From Alkalibaculum sporogenes (GTDB taxonomy: Bacteria; Bacillota; Clostridia; Eubacteriales; Alkalibacteraceae), in the NCBI RefSeq assembly GCF_009362815.1, contig NZ_WHNX01000020.1, positions 1 to 54,214 on the forward strand: a stretch of 54,214 bases of DNA. Reading direction: 5' to 3'. A model generated the notes under the pieces. That model was not told where the DNA came from. It saw only the letters and a list, made by a program, of their open reading frames with translations, and did not search any database. Of the stretch, positions 17,022 to 26,325 are shown piece after piece; positions within the stretch are counted from its first letter, which is position 1; every line of letters starts with the position of its first letter. Both the position numbers and the translations under genes were made by a program.

Positions 17022-18206
17022 TCATTTTATATTTTCAATTACTGCTGCCATAGCAGGACCACCACCAGCACATAGAGAAGCTACACCATATTTGTTATCT
17101 CTTCGTTTCAATTCATTTATCATAGAAATTACCAACCTTAAGCTGGTACAGCCAACAGGATGACCTAGGGCTATTCCAGATCCATTCGCATTTGTATTCT
17201 CCATACTTAAATTTAATTCTTTTTTAACAGCTAAAAATTGTACTGCGAACGCTTCATTTATTTCGAAATAGTCAATGTCACTCATATGTAGTCCTGCTAA
17301 CTCTATAGATTTTGGGATAGCATAAACGGGACCTACTCCCATAATCTCTGGTGGAACCCCAACTGATGCTGTAGATATCACTTTAGCTAATATATTCACA
17401 CCTAATTCTTTAGCTTTCCTCTCTGACATTAAGACAACTGCACAAGCTCCATCATTAATTCCTGAGGCATTTCCTGAAGTTACCGTGCCATCTTTTTTAA
17501 AGACAGGTCTTAGACCTGCGAGACTCTCAATTGTTGTATCAGCATTTGGTCTCTCGTCTGTATCAATCATTATGGTACCTCTTTTAGTCTTAATCTCAAT
17601 TGGTACAATTTCCTCTTTAAATTTTCCATCTTTTATTGCTGCGACTGCTCTCATATTACTTAACAATGCAAGTTCATCTTGTTCTTCTCTTGTAATTGAA
17701 TAACTTGAAGCTAAAGTTTCTGCACCCACACCCTGATGAACATTAGTAAAGGCGCATGTTAATGCATCATACAAAAGCCCATCATTTACTACTGAATCAC
17801 CCATTCTAAAGCCCTCTCTTCCCTTTGATAAAAGATAAGGAACATTTGACATGCTTTCAATTCCTGTAACTACACAGATTTCCTTAATTCCCAACTTTAT
17901 CTGATGAGTAGCAATTTCTAACGCTCTCATAGACGATGCACATTGCTGCTCAACCGTAACAGCTGGTGATTCTACAGGAATTCCGCATGCGATAGCTATT
18001 TGTCTCGCAGGATTGCCCTTTGCCCCAGCTTTATAAACCATTCCAGCTACAACGTCTTCAACCTGCTCAGCCCTTATCCCGGATTTTTTTATTGCTTCGT
18101 TAACTGCTATTACACCTAAATCCACTGCTGAAAGACTTTTTAAAGAACCCATAAAATTCCCTATGGGCGTTCTAGCCATCCCAATTATAACTACTTCCTC
18201 TACCAT
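17022..18206 (-). CDS. thl: Acetyl-CoA C-acetyltransferase (thiolase)
   Basis: 394 residues. The acyl-carrying cysteine is C89 in VEQQCASSM, the His of the second site is in GSGIALGHPVGCTSLR, and the second catalytic Cys is in ASLCAGGGPAMA. NEAFAVQFLAV is also typical. GGAG lies close to the ATG. First gene of thl-crt-hbd-bcd-etfB-etfA, directly downstream of a sigma-54 promoter (18260-18277). In catabolic direction it splits acetoacetyl-CoA to two acetyl-CoA; in the other it starts butyrate formation. Confidence 0.93.
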   Translation of the reverse strand: MVEEVVIIGMARTPIGNFMGSLKSLSAVDLGVIAVNEAIKKSGIRAEQVEDVVAGMVYKAGAKGNPARQIAIACGIPVESPAVTVEQQCASSMRALEIATHQIKLGIKEICVVTGIESMSNVPYLLSKGREGFRMGDSVVNDGLLYDALTCAFTNVHQGVGAETLASSYSITREEQDELALLSNMRAVAAIKDGKFKEEIVPIEIKTKRGTIMIDTDERPNADTTIESLAGLRPVFKKDGTVTSGNASGINDGACAVVLMSERKAKELGVNILAKVISTASVGVPPEIMGVGPVYAIPKSIELAGLHMSDIDYFEINEAFAVQFLAVKKELNLSMENTNANGSGIALGHPVGCTSLRLVISMINELKRRDNKYGVASLCAGGGPAMAAVIENIK

Positions 18207-18259
18207 TATTTCATCTCCTTTATATTTTACAATTCATATTTCAATGTCAATATATAATA

Positions 18260-18277
18260 TAGCAATTTCTATGCCAA
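18260..18277 (-). promoter_or_regulatory. Sigma-54 promoter of the thl operon
   Basis: Minus strand TTGGCATAGAAATTGCTA matches the -24/-12 consensus TGGCAY-R-N4-TTGCW exactly, with invariant GG and GC ten bases apart. Transcription should start near 18250, about 45 bases before the thl start codon. Confidence 0.88.
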
Positions 18278-18382
18278 TAGTAAGATATACTCTTTTTTTT
18301 GCACTATCTCTTAAAAATTAATAGCTTTAGGATTGCTATACTGTTATTTGTTACTGAATAACTGTTCAGAATATTACAGGTC

Positions 18383-18401
18383 GTGTATACTATCTATACA
18401 C
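18383..18401. promoter_or_regulatory. Upstream activator site (dyad GTGTATA-N5-TATACAC)
   Basis: A perfect 7-bp inverted repeat with a 5-base centre. Its middle is 130 bases from the -12 element of the thl promoter. Sibling dyads are at 21935, 36568 and 41432. It is probably bound by the activator encoded at 36610-38031. Confidence 0.75.
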
Positions 18402-18500
18402 AACACTACTAATATATAAATAAATATACAAAGATAAGAAATAAGAAATTAAGTCCGTATAATGGTGTAAAAATGCTATCCTTTTGTCATCGTAGACGTC

Positions 18501-19070
18501 ATGTATATCAAAGTCAGAAAAGATGGCTGCGTTCGCTCTAAAGGGGCGTCTCTTCAGTAACTTAAACACCATGGTTTTAGATATGTAGCCTTATTTCATC
18601 TGACAACCGTAAAGGTCTTGTGAATGCTATATAGAAACATTTCTAAAAACTATTTGGCATCGTTGTCAAGCACACTTTTCAAGAAATGTGCTTGATAAAA
18701 CGTATTGAAACATAATCAGAGCTTAAAAAATATTTACGTAGTATTTATCAAGCCAAAAGATATAACTGAAGCATGGAGACTTCTTTCTGGAATACTTAAG
18801 GTTTTTGAACACCTTGCAACAAAACGATGGTAACACTTAAGGAAGGCTTTGATGATGTCTTGTCTGTCATGAATCTTCCCTAAAATATCGTTAACGTATA
18901 CGAACAAGAAACAGTAATGTACGTCTTATTTAAGAAGTATTCCGTCGTGATCGAGTTATAACAATCTATCAAATGACGCTTCTGTCATTAGATTACTGGG
19001 GTCAGTCCTCATTGAACAGGATGACAAATGGTTAACGTGGAAGTATCTGGCTGTGGATGAATATTACTAA
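18501..19070 (+). pseudogene. IS256-family (Mutator) transposase, decayed
   Basis: No frame stays open, but family blocks appear in order on the plus strand: YIKVRKDGCVRSKG near 18505, FSRNVLDK-like AHFSRNVLDK near 18675, KYLRSIYQAK near 18730, LKEGFDDVLSVMNLP near 18838, and SVIRLLGSVLIEQDDKWL near 18985 ending in DEYY. Multiple frameshifts and stops separate them. The GGGGAAATTTACACACTT near 19127 looks like the right IS256-type terminal repeat. It is a dead element sitting between the thl control region and the thioesterase gene. Confidence 0.7.
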
Positions 19071-19298
19071 TTTTTCAGTGATCAACAGTTATGTAAGAAT
19101 CAATCAGCTTGCTTTAGATAAATGTAGGGGGAAATTTACACACTTAAATGGACTTGGCCTGAACAAGATTTAGGATAATAAGTAAATTATCTTATTATAA
19201 TTTATATTAAGATTGCCTTTTTTATTATGTGTATGGTACTGTATATTTAATATAATTAGTTAATATATCATAAATGAAGGTACAAAAGGGAGCTAAAT

Positions 19299-19781
19299 AT
19301 GGAAACTATAAATGAAAGAGATATGGCTTTTTCTAGGATAGAATCGAGTGTCCGAATGCAGCCAGTGCATGGAAACCCACAAGGAACTGTTCATGGTGGA
19401 GAATTAATTAAATTTATGGAGGATACTGCAGGAATAGCTGCTATGAAGCATGCGGGGGGCAATGTCGTAGCAGCCAGAGTAGACGAATTAGTTTTCCATA
19501 AACCAATCAACATTGGTAGTATAGTAACTTTTATAGCGCAAGTTGCGTATGCAGGATCAACTTCTATGCAGGTTATATTAACAGTAGTCGTACATGACCT
19601 GAACAATTTTGAGAAATCAGAAACTGCATTAACTGCTTTTTTTACAATGGTTCATTTAGACAATAATGGAAGACCTAAAAAAATACCAACATTAAAATTT
19701 AATACAGATATCGAAAGTGAATTATATGCACTCGGTGAAAAGAAATATAATGAAAATAAAAATAAACCCAATACTTATTAA
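19299..19781 (+). CDS. Acyl-CoA thioesterase, hotdog fold
   Basis: 160 residues. The hotdog signature is PVHGNPQGTVHGGELIKFMEDTAG near 23-46, with the GGE/D pattern of the YciA/BACH acyl-CoA hydrolase group, followed by a beta stretch VVAARVDELVFHKPINIGS. AAGGGAG lies six bases before the ATG. It stands alone on the plus strand between an IS256 relic and the MFS gene. It likely hydrolyses short or medium acyl-CoA, perhaps relieving CoA sequestration by the neighbouring beta-oxidation pathway. Substrate not determinable. Confidence 0.85.
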   Translation: METINERDMAFSRIESSVRMQPVHGNPQGTVHGGELIKFMEDTAGIAAMKHAGGNVVAARVDELVFHKPINIGSIVTFIAQVAYAGSTSMQVILTVVVHDLNNFEKSETALTAFFTMVHLDNNGRPKKIPTLKFNTDIESELYALGEKKYNENKNKPNTY

Positions 19782-19955
19782 AATTAGGAAACCAATTTTT
19801 GCATATGTTGTGGAACCCCCCAAAGAATGGGGACGTTTTATACTCTATTCAAAATTAAGATTAACCAACTCTATACATAAAATAATGATCAACTAACATC
19901 TTGATAAAAGCTATTTCCACTAATACCGCTATAATCTTTCTTCAGACCCTATTGT

Positions 19956-20047
19956 CGCCAAAACTCCCTTGCTTACAGCTTATCTTCCCATTAGCTAGGT
20001 AGTAGGTTTTCTTTCAAACCATTGGCTCGGAACATACCTTGTAAACC
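19956..20047. repeat. Dispersed intergenic repeat, copy B
   Basis: Partner of 1-93, same orientation. It shares CCCTTGCTTACAGCTT, TTCCCATTAGCTAGGT and AGGTTTTCTTTCAAACCAT. It lies in an otherwise empty 545-base gap. Because one copy is inside the inferred island and one outside, it is probably a genome-wide repeat. Confidence 0.7.
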
Positions 20048-20079
20048 AAAGTATCCTACATTTAGATGTAGGATACTTT
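20048..20079. terminator. Perfect hairpin, possible bidirectional terminator
   Basis: 14-bp perfect stem (20048-20061 with 20066-20079) and a 4-base loop; three bases of each arm are A or T at the base. It lies between the convergent thioesterase and MFS genes. T runs on either side are short, so terminator strength is uncertain. Confidence 0.5.
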
Positions 20080-20326
20080 CCATTGACTGGGCGGTACATA
20101 AAAATCCTGAATTGCATTTTTGTTCAACTCTTCACCAACACTATTTGTTAAAGAAACTAATTTAATTATCGCAGAAACGGAAAAACGAATAGCTAATATA
20201 TCCTATCCGTTCATCCCGAAAAGAATTTCCATGGGACAACCTTAAAAGTTCCTAAGTAATTATAAGTATATATTGAAATACCGATTAATCGACAACTGTC
20301 GTAATCACAAATATTTAGTATATAAA

Positions 20327-21637
20327 TTAGATATGCGATTCTTGTGTTTCTTTGTTTAGTTCTAATAAATGTTTTTCAAGTAGTACAGGGGGCTTTAGGG
20401 TTAAAGCAAGTATTACTGCTATAGCACTTACGCCTGCTGCTACAAAAAATGCTGGAATGAGACTGCCAGTTTTATCAATTATTATACCAATCCCTGTTGC
20501 AGCAAGACCTGATGATATTGCAAGTATCCATTGAACTGAACCTTGGATATGTGGATAATTCTTAGTGCCGTAATAAGAAGGAATAATCGTAGCAACACAT
20601 GGAACTAAAGCACCAACAGACAATCCATAGACTGCAGCAAAAATCCACCCTGTTACAACATTTTTTACAATTAAAATTAATAGACTTCCAATTGTAGAGA
20701 AGATACAAACTGCAACTAATGTTGTTTTTGGACCAAGTTTGTCTATTAATCTCCCGGCTAGTAAACTTACTATCATAGCAATAAAATTTATCGCTCCAAG
20801 TATTGTAGATGCGGTTACAGCATCCATTCCATTCATTACTAAATGAGTAATTGAAAAGTACATAACTGCAATATATGTAAATACTAATCCTGACCACATA
20901 AAAATAACTATCCAAATTTGTGGTGTTTTTAATGCATCTTTAGTCTCCCAATTAACTGGGCTAAAATATTTTGAAGACAACATTATTCGTTTACTGTTTT
21001 CTTCTTTCTCCTCGAAACCATTATCAACTTGTAAGTTCAATTGTGATGGAAAATTTCTATACCATAACAACTGTGGTAAAACACTTATAAAAAACAGCAT
21101 TGCTGCCATTGAATATAAAGCAACTTTCCAACCATAATTTTTCAGAATTAGTGCAATTATTATCGGAAAAACAACTCCACCAAACGCTCCTGCAGCATTA
21201 ACAATGCCAGTATGTGTACCACGCTTTTTTTCCCACCAATTATTTACAATTGCAAATATTCCTAAATAATCGTTAAAAAGCATCGAAAATGACACGCCTA
21301 TTCCATATAGTAGTATAAATTGCCAAGGTTTCTCAATGCTTGCTGTTAGAACCAAACATATAGTTGTAACAATTCCACTAAATCCAATTACATATCGGGG
21401 TCCATATTTAACAGTTATATAACCAACGAAAGGTAAAGCAAGCCCAAACAAACTTCTTACGCTAAATGCTAAACTTACTTCAGTACCGCTCCATCCAAAT
21501 GTATTAATAAGTTCATTTATTACATTACCCGCAGAAACTGTTAAAATTCCACTTGAAGCAAAGTAACAAAGTGCGGATAGCAATGTAATCGTATATCCAT
21601 AAAAGAATTTGCTATTAGAATTATTTTTCATTTTCAT
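20327..21637 (-). CDS. MFS transporter, oxalate/formate-monocarboxylate type
   Basis: About 436 residues with twelve predicted membrane segments. The N-terminal FFYGYTITLLSALCYFASS and FGWSGTEVSLAFS segments resemble OFA/monocarboxylate-type MFS carriers. AAGGAG precedes two possible ATGs at 21637 and 21631; spacing favours neither clearly. A perfect sigma-54 promoter lies at 21812-21829 and an activator dyad 130 bases further up, so it belongs to the same regulon as the thl and abfD operons. That makes it a good candidate for uptake of the organic acid these operons degrade, or for export of the product. Confidence 0.85.
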   Translation of the reverse strand: MKMKNNSNSKFFYGYTITLLSALCYFASSGILTVSAGNVINELINTFGWSGTEVSLAFSVRSLFGLALPFVGYITVKYGPRYVIGFSGIVTTICLVLTASIEKPWQFILLYGIGVSFSMLFNDYLGIFAIVNNWWEKKRGTHTGIVNAAGAFGGVVFPIIIALILKNYGWKVALYSMAAMLFFISVLPQLLWYRNFPSQLNLQVDNGFEEKEENSKRIMLSSKYFSPVNWETKDALKTPQIWIVIFMWSGLVFTYIAVMYFSITHLVMNGMDAVTASTILGAINFIAMIVSLLAGRLIDKLGPKTTLVAVCIFSTIGSLLILIVKNVVTGWIFAAVYGLSVGALVPCVATIIPSYYGTKNYPHIQGSVQWILAISSGLAATGIGIIIDKTGSLIPAFFVAAGVSAIAVILALTLKPPVLLEKHLLELNKETQESHI

Positions 21638-21811
21638 CTCACTCCTTTTATTTACATAAGTTCTCATGATCGATTTTTACATTGCTTTAAGTGACTTCTA
21701 TCCTGACATTAATAAACTGTACTCGTTTTCAATAATTTGCACAAAATTATTTCTAAATATCATGACATTTTATCCCCCTCAAATTATTTACTTATCCGTA
21801 TATAAGTATAT

Positions 21812-21829
21812 TAGCAATTATAATGCCAA
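21812..21829 (-). promoter_or_regulatory. Sigma-54 promoter of the MFS gene
   Basis: Minus strand TTGGCATTATAATTGCTA, with the same -24 (TTGGCAT) and -12 (TTGCTA) blocks and spacing as at 18260. The start is near 21802, leaving a leader of about 165 bases. Confidence 0.85.
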
Positions 21830-21934
21830 TTATTTTATAATAGTCAATAGCTAGACTAATAACGTAATGTCATATGTATTACTACTATCAACTCTTAACT
21901 AGTGATTTTAAACAATTCCTGACATATCTAAAAT

Positions 21935-21953
21935 GTGTTTATAATATATACAC
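21935..21953. promoter_or_regulatory. Upstream activator site (dyad GTGTTTA-N5-TATACAC)
   Basis: 7-5-7 dyad with one mismatch between arms. Its centre lies 130 bases from the -12 element, exactly as at the thl operon. Confidence 0.72.
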
Positions 21954-22256
21954 TTCCTCGTTGTACTTACACATATTATACATATATACCTTTTTGAAAA
22001 TAATTCTATATAGCCTATGCTATTGGTTGGTATTGTTAAAAAAACATATCTACTTGTGATAAATAACAAAAGAAAATCACTCATTTTTAATACCCCTAGT
22101 TATTAGACTAGTTGTCATGGAGCCACAAAAATAGTATAGTGTGATAATACTAATAGGGGGACATAACATGGTACGAACAAGTCGAGCGCTTCATTAATAA
22201 AGCAGTAAAATCGGATCTCGTCTAACTATTGTTTGTGAAGAAACAATTTCTATGAT
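21954..22256. other. Intergenic region without a recognisable gene
   Basis: AT-rich. A short stretch near 22158-22200 (GGGGGACATAACATGG onward) looks like the ribosome site and first codons of a gene that stops after about ten codons, possibly an IS relic. I cannot assign it. Confidence 0.4.
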
Positions 22257-22940
22257 TTATAATGAGTCTTGTACTAAATCTTCAACTTTCTTAATAAGTG
22301 GCTGCATTTTGAATACTTCACAAAAATATCGTGCGATAAAAATATTTATTTTTTCAAGATCTTGCTTTTTTTTAGTAAGTTTTTGTAAAGAAGTTACACC
22401 TTTCTCAGAAATACCACAAGGTATAATCCATTTAAAATGGTCGAGGTTAGTATTGACATTGAAAGCAAAACCATGCATGGTTACCCACCTTTTAATAGAT
22501 ATACCTATAGCTGTTATTTTTTCTTCACCCACCCATATACCTGTGTATTTCTTATCTCCTCTATGAGCTTTTATTCCATATTCATCATGCAAAAGTCTGA
22601 TAATTACATTTTCTATATTTTCTAAGAATAGTCTAATATCTTTGCCATGATTATTGAGATTTAGAATCGGATATCCTACTATTTGACCAGGTCCATGATA
22701 TGTAATATCACCACCTCGGTTCACTTCATATATCTTCACACCATAATTCTCTAGTTGTTGTTTTGGTATTAAAACGTTGCACTCCTTACTACTTCTTCCA
22801 ATAGTCAATACTGAAGGATGTTCCACTAATAACAGTGTATCTTCTATCATTTCTCGCTGCCTTAAATATAGAAGAGTTTCCTGAATTTTAAGAGTTTCAG
22901 TATATTCCATCTTTCCCAAATCACAAATATTTAATCGCAT
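22257..22940 (-). CDS. lipB: Octanoyl-[carrier protein]:protein octanoyltransferase LipB
   Basis: 227 residues from the ATG at 22940 (GAGGGA seven bases upstream; an ATG at 22955 has none). The substrate-binding RGGDITYHGPGQIVGYP is at 75-91, the catalytic Lys at about 150 in GISIKRW, and the acyl-thioester Cys at about 175 in IPCGISEKGVTSL. It attaches octanoate to the lipoyl-domain lysine, the first step of protein lipoylation. With lipA nearby and a free lipoyl domain at 33686-33928, its target is probably the island's own 2-oxoacid dehydrogenase complex. Confidence 0.93.
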   Translation of the reverse strand: MRLNICDLGKMEYTETLKIQETLLYLRQREMIEDTLLLVEHPSVLTIGRSSKECNVLIPKQQLENYGVKIYEVNRGGDITYHGPGQIVGYPILNLNNHGKDIRLFLENIENVIIRLLHDEYGIKAHRGDKKYTGIWVGEEKITAIGISIKRWVTMHGFAFNVNTNLDHFKWIIPCGISEKGVTSLQKLTKKKQDLEKINIFIARYFCEVFKMQPLIKKVEDLVQDSL

Positions 22941-23107
22941 ACCCAGTTCCCTCATTTATTTATCTGAATTTCTTATTTCTAACCCTAACATTCTTATTAG
23001 ATTTTATGATTCTCATATTACTAAATCCTTCTCCTACATTATATTAGCACCATCTCTAAAATCAGTGCTACAATAATGGTGTTTTAAATCATTTAACAAA
23101 TAATATA

Positions 23108-23149
23108 AATATCTTGTCTTCTTTGATATACCAAAGAAGACAAGATATT
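23108..23149 (-). terminator. Terminator after the CoaX-like gene
   Basis: 18-bp perfect stem (23108-23125 with 23132-23149), 6-base loop, then T-rich minus-strand sequence. It separates the coaX-like gene from lipB. Confidence 0.8.
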
Positions 23150-23195
23150 TTCAACCCTAGATGCATGCCTAATCTACATTAATAGTCCGCTAACA

Positions 23196-23990
23196 TTAAA
23201 GTGGCATTGATGTACTCTTCCCAGATGAATTTATTTCAAAAATAATCCTTAATCCTTTTAGAGTTAATTTTGTATCATAAAAATCGATATGTTTAATTTC
23301 AGATACAATAAACTTGGCACATATACCAGTGACCACTATCTTTACATTATTAAGACCGGTTTCTTCTATTATTTTATCAATAATATATTGTACTTGCCCA
23401 ATATATCCATAGGAAATTTCTTCTTGCATACTAATTATATGATTTTTATCTAAGTTTCTGGTTGATTTTTTTATTTGGAAATCTGGTAATTGTACGCTCT
23501 TTTTCCATAGAGCATCTGAGCAAATTCTAATTCCTGGTGAAGTTACAGAAAAATCAAGAAACCCTTTGTCTGTTACAAAATTGTATGTAGTTACTGTACC
23601 AAAATTAATAACTATTGCTGGACCTCCATACAAATTATAGCAAGCTGCAATATCACAGATTTGATCATAGCCTATTTCTACTAAATTTTGATCATTGACT
23701 GTTATACCAGTATTTACACCAGGACCAACAATAAGAGGTATCACATTAAAATATCTGATAATACTATTCTTTAAAACATGAATTAGGCTAGAAACGACTG
23801 AAGAAATGATAACATCACTAATACAACTTTTTTCGACATTCTGATGCATTAGTGCTGAAGTTATAAATAATCCAAACTCATCAGAGGTTTTCGTAGTATT
23901 AGTCATAATTTTCCAACTTCCAATAAGATCATCATCATTGAAAACCCCAATTCGGATATTTGTATTGCCTACATCAATAGCAAGTAACAC
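23196..23990 (-). CDS. Divergent type III pantothenate kinase-like protein (CoaX family)
   Basis: 264 residues, normal length. The P-loop-like DVGNTNIRIG is at 6-15, followed by GPGVNTGI near 89 and FGTVTTYNFV near 130. The usual G-x-D-R pair reads GYDQ (D109 kept, Arg changed to Gln), and the GG-x-I-x-PG substrate motif reads FSVTSPGI. These changes in otherwise conserved places suggest either relaxed specificity or a non-kinase role. It is located in the lipoate cluster next to an SDR gene. A normal coaX or coaA elsewhere in the genome would support a specialised paralogue. Confidence 0.75.
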   Translation of the reverse strand: MLLAIDVGNTNIRIGVFNDDDLIGSWKIMTNTTKTSDEFGLFITSALMHQNVEKSCISDVIISSVVSSLIHVLKNSIIRYFNVIPLIVGPGVNTGITVNDQNLVEIGYDQICDIAACYNLYGGPAIVINFGTVTTYNFVTDKGFLDFSVTSPGIRICSDALWKKSVQLPDFQIKKSTRNLDKNHIISMQEEISYGYIGQVQYIIDKIIEETGLNNVKIVVTGICAKFIVSEIKHIDFYDTKLTLKGLRIIFEINSSGKSTSMPL

Positions 23991-24020
23991 TCAAGCACAC
24001 ATCCTCTTTCTAAGTAATTA

Positions 24021-24794
24021 TTACCCCTTTTGTGACTGTCCTCCATCAACAGGAATTGTCACTCCATTTATAAATCCACTTCTTTCATCAGCTAAAAACG
24101 CAACAGCATTACCTATATCTTCAGGTCTACCTAATCTTTGAACTGGTACGTATGTTGCAAATAAGTCCAAAGCAGCCTGAGGATTATCAGGCATTGTATC
24201 AATTGCAGCCTTTTCCAGAAGAGGTGTATGTATTATCCCTGGACAGAGTGTATTTACTGTTATATTGTTTGATGCATACGATAATGCAATACCTTTGGTT
24301 AGACCTAAGAGTGCCGATTTAGTCATAGCATAATATGTCTCATTTGGACTCACACCACCTATTCCACAAATCGAAGAGATATTAATGATTCGGCCATAAT
24401 TGTTTTTTATCATATAAGGTAATACAGCTCTTATCATTTTAACAACGCCTTTAGTGTTTATATTCATCATCATATCTATTTCCCTGTTTGTCATTTCCAA
24501 TGGTGTTCCAACACAGTATACACCAGCATTATTAACCAATATATCGATATTACCATGTTCATTAACTATCTGATCTATAACTTTCTTGGCATTATCCTCA
24601 TCTGAAACGTCAAGTACATAAACACTGACGTCATAACCTTCTTTTTTTAGCTCCTCAAATGAATCATAAACATTTTTTCCTCTACCGGTTAATATTACTT
24701 TTGCACCTCTTTCTGCCAAGGTTTTACATGTACCTCTCCCAATCCCTTTAGCTGCACCTGTTACAACTGCTATTCTACCTTCTAGTTCTCTCAA
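24021..24794 (-). CDS. Short-chain dehydrogenase/reductase (SDR)
   Basis: 257 residues, classical SDR. NAD(P) motif TGAAKGIGRG at 12-21, NNAG at 88-91, catalytic Ser at 140/141 and Y155-x3-K159 in YYAMTKSAL. Start codon TTG at 24794 with GGAGG seven bases upstream. The residue after the second beta strand (TGRGK) suggests NADP rather than NAD. Related to 3-oxoacyl reductases and sugar or hydroxy-acid dehydrogenases. It lies in a run of genes with the SGNH hydrolase and lipA; it may act on the pathway's hydroxy intermediate, but nothing fixes the substrate. Confidence 0.85.
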   Translation of the reverse strand: MRELEGRIAVVTGAAKGIGRGTCKTLAERGAKVILTGRGKNVYDSFEELKKEGYDVSVYVLDVSDEDNAKKVIDQIVNEHGNIDILVNNAGVYCVGTPLEMTNREIDMMMNINTKGVVKMIRAVLPYMIKNNYGRIINISSICGIGGVSPNETYYAMTKSALLGLTKGIALSYASNNITVNTLCPGIIHTPLLEKAAIDTMPDNPQAALDLFATYVPVQRLGRPEDIGNAVAFLADERSGFINGVTIPVDGGQSQKG

Positions 24795-24815
24795 TTAAAT
24801 TCCTCCATTAGTTAA

Positions 24816-25379
24816 TTAAATATTTATTGAATCTACGAGTACTTGATTTCCTATACTTGTAAGATGTAACCCATCTATATAATAGATCAGCTTATTACTT
24901 TGAGTAATTAGATCACTTATTACCTGGTAAAAATCTAAAATTTTAATATTAAATGCATTTCCGTAAATATATAAAGTTTTCCGTAGTTCTTGTAGTCTGT
25001 TATTAACATAATTAAAGTCCACTATATTAGGCCAATTAATCGCAGCTAATTCTGGATCGGAAGAAATTGGTATTCCTATTATTGGTGTTATCGCTTTAGC
25101 ATTTGCCTGATGTACCATTGTCATAATATTCGAACATATAATTGATACAGGGACTCCCATAATTAAATCATTTACTCCACCCATTATTATTACATGTGAT
25201 GGTTTTAATGTCAGAACATCTATATAAAATCTTGAAAGCATTCCTCCAGAGGTATCTCCATTTATTCCTTTATTAATTACATCAATATTTAATTTACATT
25301 CTAGTAATCTAGTCCATACGTGAGACTGTTTCAACTTATATCCAAAAGTGAGACTATCTCCAATGCACACTATTTTCAC
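24816..25379 (-). CDS. SGNH/GDSL hydrolase
   Basis: 187 residues, no signal peptide. Block I IGDSLTFGY at 6-14 with the nucleophilic Ser, block III GGVNDL near 66, block V DGLHLTSIG near 168. This small cytoplasmic type resembles acyl-CoA thioesterase I and arylesterase TesA relatives. It sits between lipA and the SDR gene with short gaps. A role as an ester or thioester hydrolase acting on the imported compound, or as a lipoamidase-like enzyme, is possible but not shown. Confidence 0.83.
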   Translation of the reverse strand: MKIVCIGDSLTFGYKLKQSHVWTRLLECKLNIDVINKGINGDTSGGMLSRFYIDVLTLKPSHVIIMGGVNDLIMGVPVSIICSNIMTMVHQANAKAITPIIGIPISSDPELAAINWPNIVDFNYVNNRLQELRKTLYIYGNAFNIKILDFYQVISDLITQSNKLIYYIDGLHLTSIGNQVLVDSINI

Positions 25380-25420
25380 AAAATCCCTCCTTTTTATTAT
25401 TGAAACCTAAGATGAAATTG

Positions 25421-26275
25421 CTATTTTAAATTTAAGAGTCCATCTTCTGCACGATATGAACTTCTAACTAGAGGATTACTGGCAACATATTTGAAACCTA
25501 ATTTATATGCTTTGATCTCATATTCTTTAAATTTATCAGGGTGTAGATACTCAACAATGGGATAATGTAACTTTGATGGCTGTAGATACTGCCCAATCGT
25601 TAAAATATCACATCCAACATCTCTAAGGTCTCTTAATAACTCGCAGACTTGCTTATCATTTTCCCCTAATCCTAGCATAAAACCTGATTTAGTATATACA
25701 GTATCACTACTTTTCTTAATATCTTTTAATAATTTCAGTGATTGATTATATATTGCCATTGGTCTAATTAGGCTATACAATTCCTTTGTGGTCTCAACAT
25801 TATGATTTATAATATCTGGCTGAGCATCAATTACTTTTTCTAAAGCCTTCTCATTCCCCTGAAAGTCAGGAATCAGCACTTCTATTGTTATATTAGTATT
25901 AATTCTTTTTATTTCTAGAATAGTGTTAGCAAATTGGCTCGCTCCACCATCTTCTAAATCATCTCTAGTAACCGATGTTATAACTACATGATTCAATTTA
26001 AGCTCTTTAACTGCCATAGCAACTAATCTAGGTTCATCATCATTAACTATTTCAGGCGGATACTTGGAAATGTTACAAAAGGTACAATTTCTTGTACAAT
26101 TCTTTCCCAGGATAAGAAAAGTAGCAGTTCCTCTATTAAAACACTCAAACTGATTAGGACATGCCGCCTCATTACATACTGTATTAAGATCATACTTATT
26201 TAATATTCTTCTGGTATTATCATTTTTGTTATCTCTTATTTTTAATTTTAACCATTCCGGCTTTTTCTCTATCAT
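25421..26275 (-). CDS. lipA: Lipoyl synthase LipA
   Basis: 284 residues, typical length. The auxiliary cluster cysteines are C34, C39, C45 (CNEAACPNQFEC), and the radical-SAM cysteines C60, C64, C67 (CTRNCTFC). The auxiliary-cluster serine ligand is in the C-terminal RSSYRAED. It inserts two sulfurs into octanoyl-lysine using S-adenosylmethionine. Together with LipB at 22257 it gives the island a complete endogenous lipoylation pathway, which an anaerobe with few lipoylated enzymes might otherwise lack. Confidence 0.93.
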   Translation of the reverse strand: MIEKKPEWLKLKIRDNKNDNTRRILNKYDLNTVCNEAACPNQFECFNRGTATFLILGKNCTRNCTFCNISKYPPEIVNDDEPRLVAMAVKELKLNHVVITSVTRDDLEDGGASQFANTILEIKRINTNITIEVLIPDFQGNEKALEKVIDAQPDIINHNVETTKELYSLIRPMAIYNQSLKLLKDIKKSSDTVYTKSGFMLGLGENDKQVCELLRDLRDVGCDILTIGQYLQPSKLHYPIVEYLHPDKFKEYEIKAYKLGFKYVASNPLVRSSYRAEDGLLNLK

Positions 26276-26325
26276 AATATCTCCTATTTTTTTTATGTAA
26301 TATGCATGATTAATCTAATTTCAAA

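Noticed and set aside
18390-18572. Minus-strand 60-codon frame upstream of thl
   Set aside because: It runs antisense to the IS256 transposase relic and through the activator dyad; no ribosome site.
20327-21637. A possible second integrase or phage region between 19.8 and 22.3 kb
   Set aside because: The proteins and promoters here belong to the sigma-54 regulon; only a dispersed repeat and a few gene-like fragments fill the gaps.
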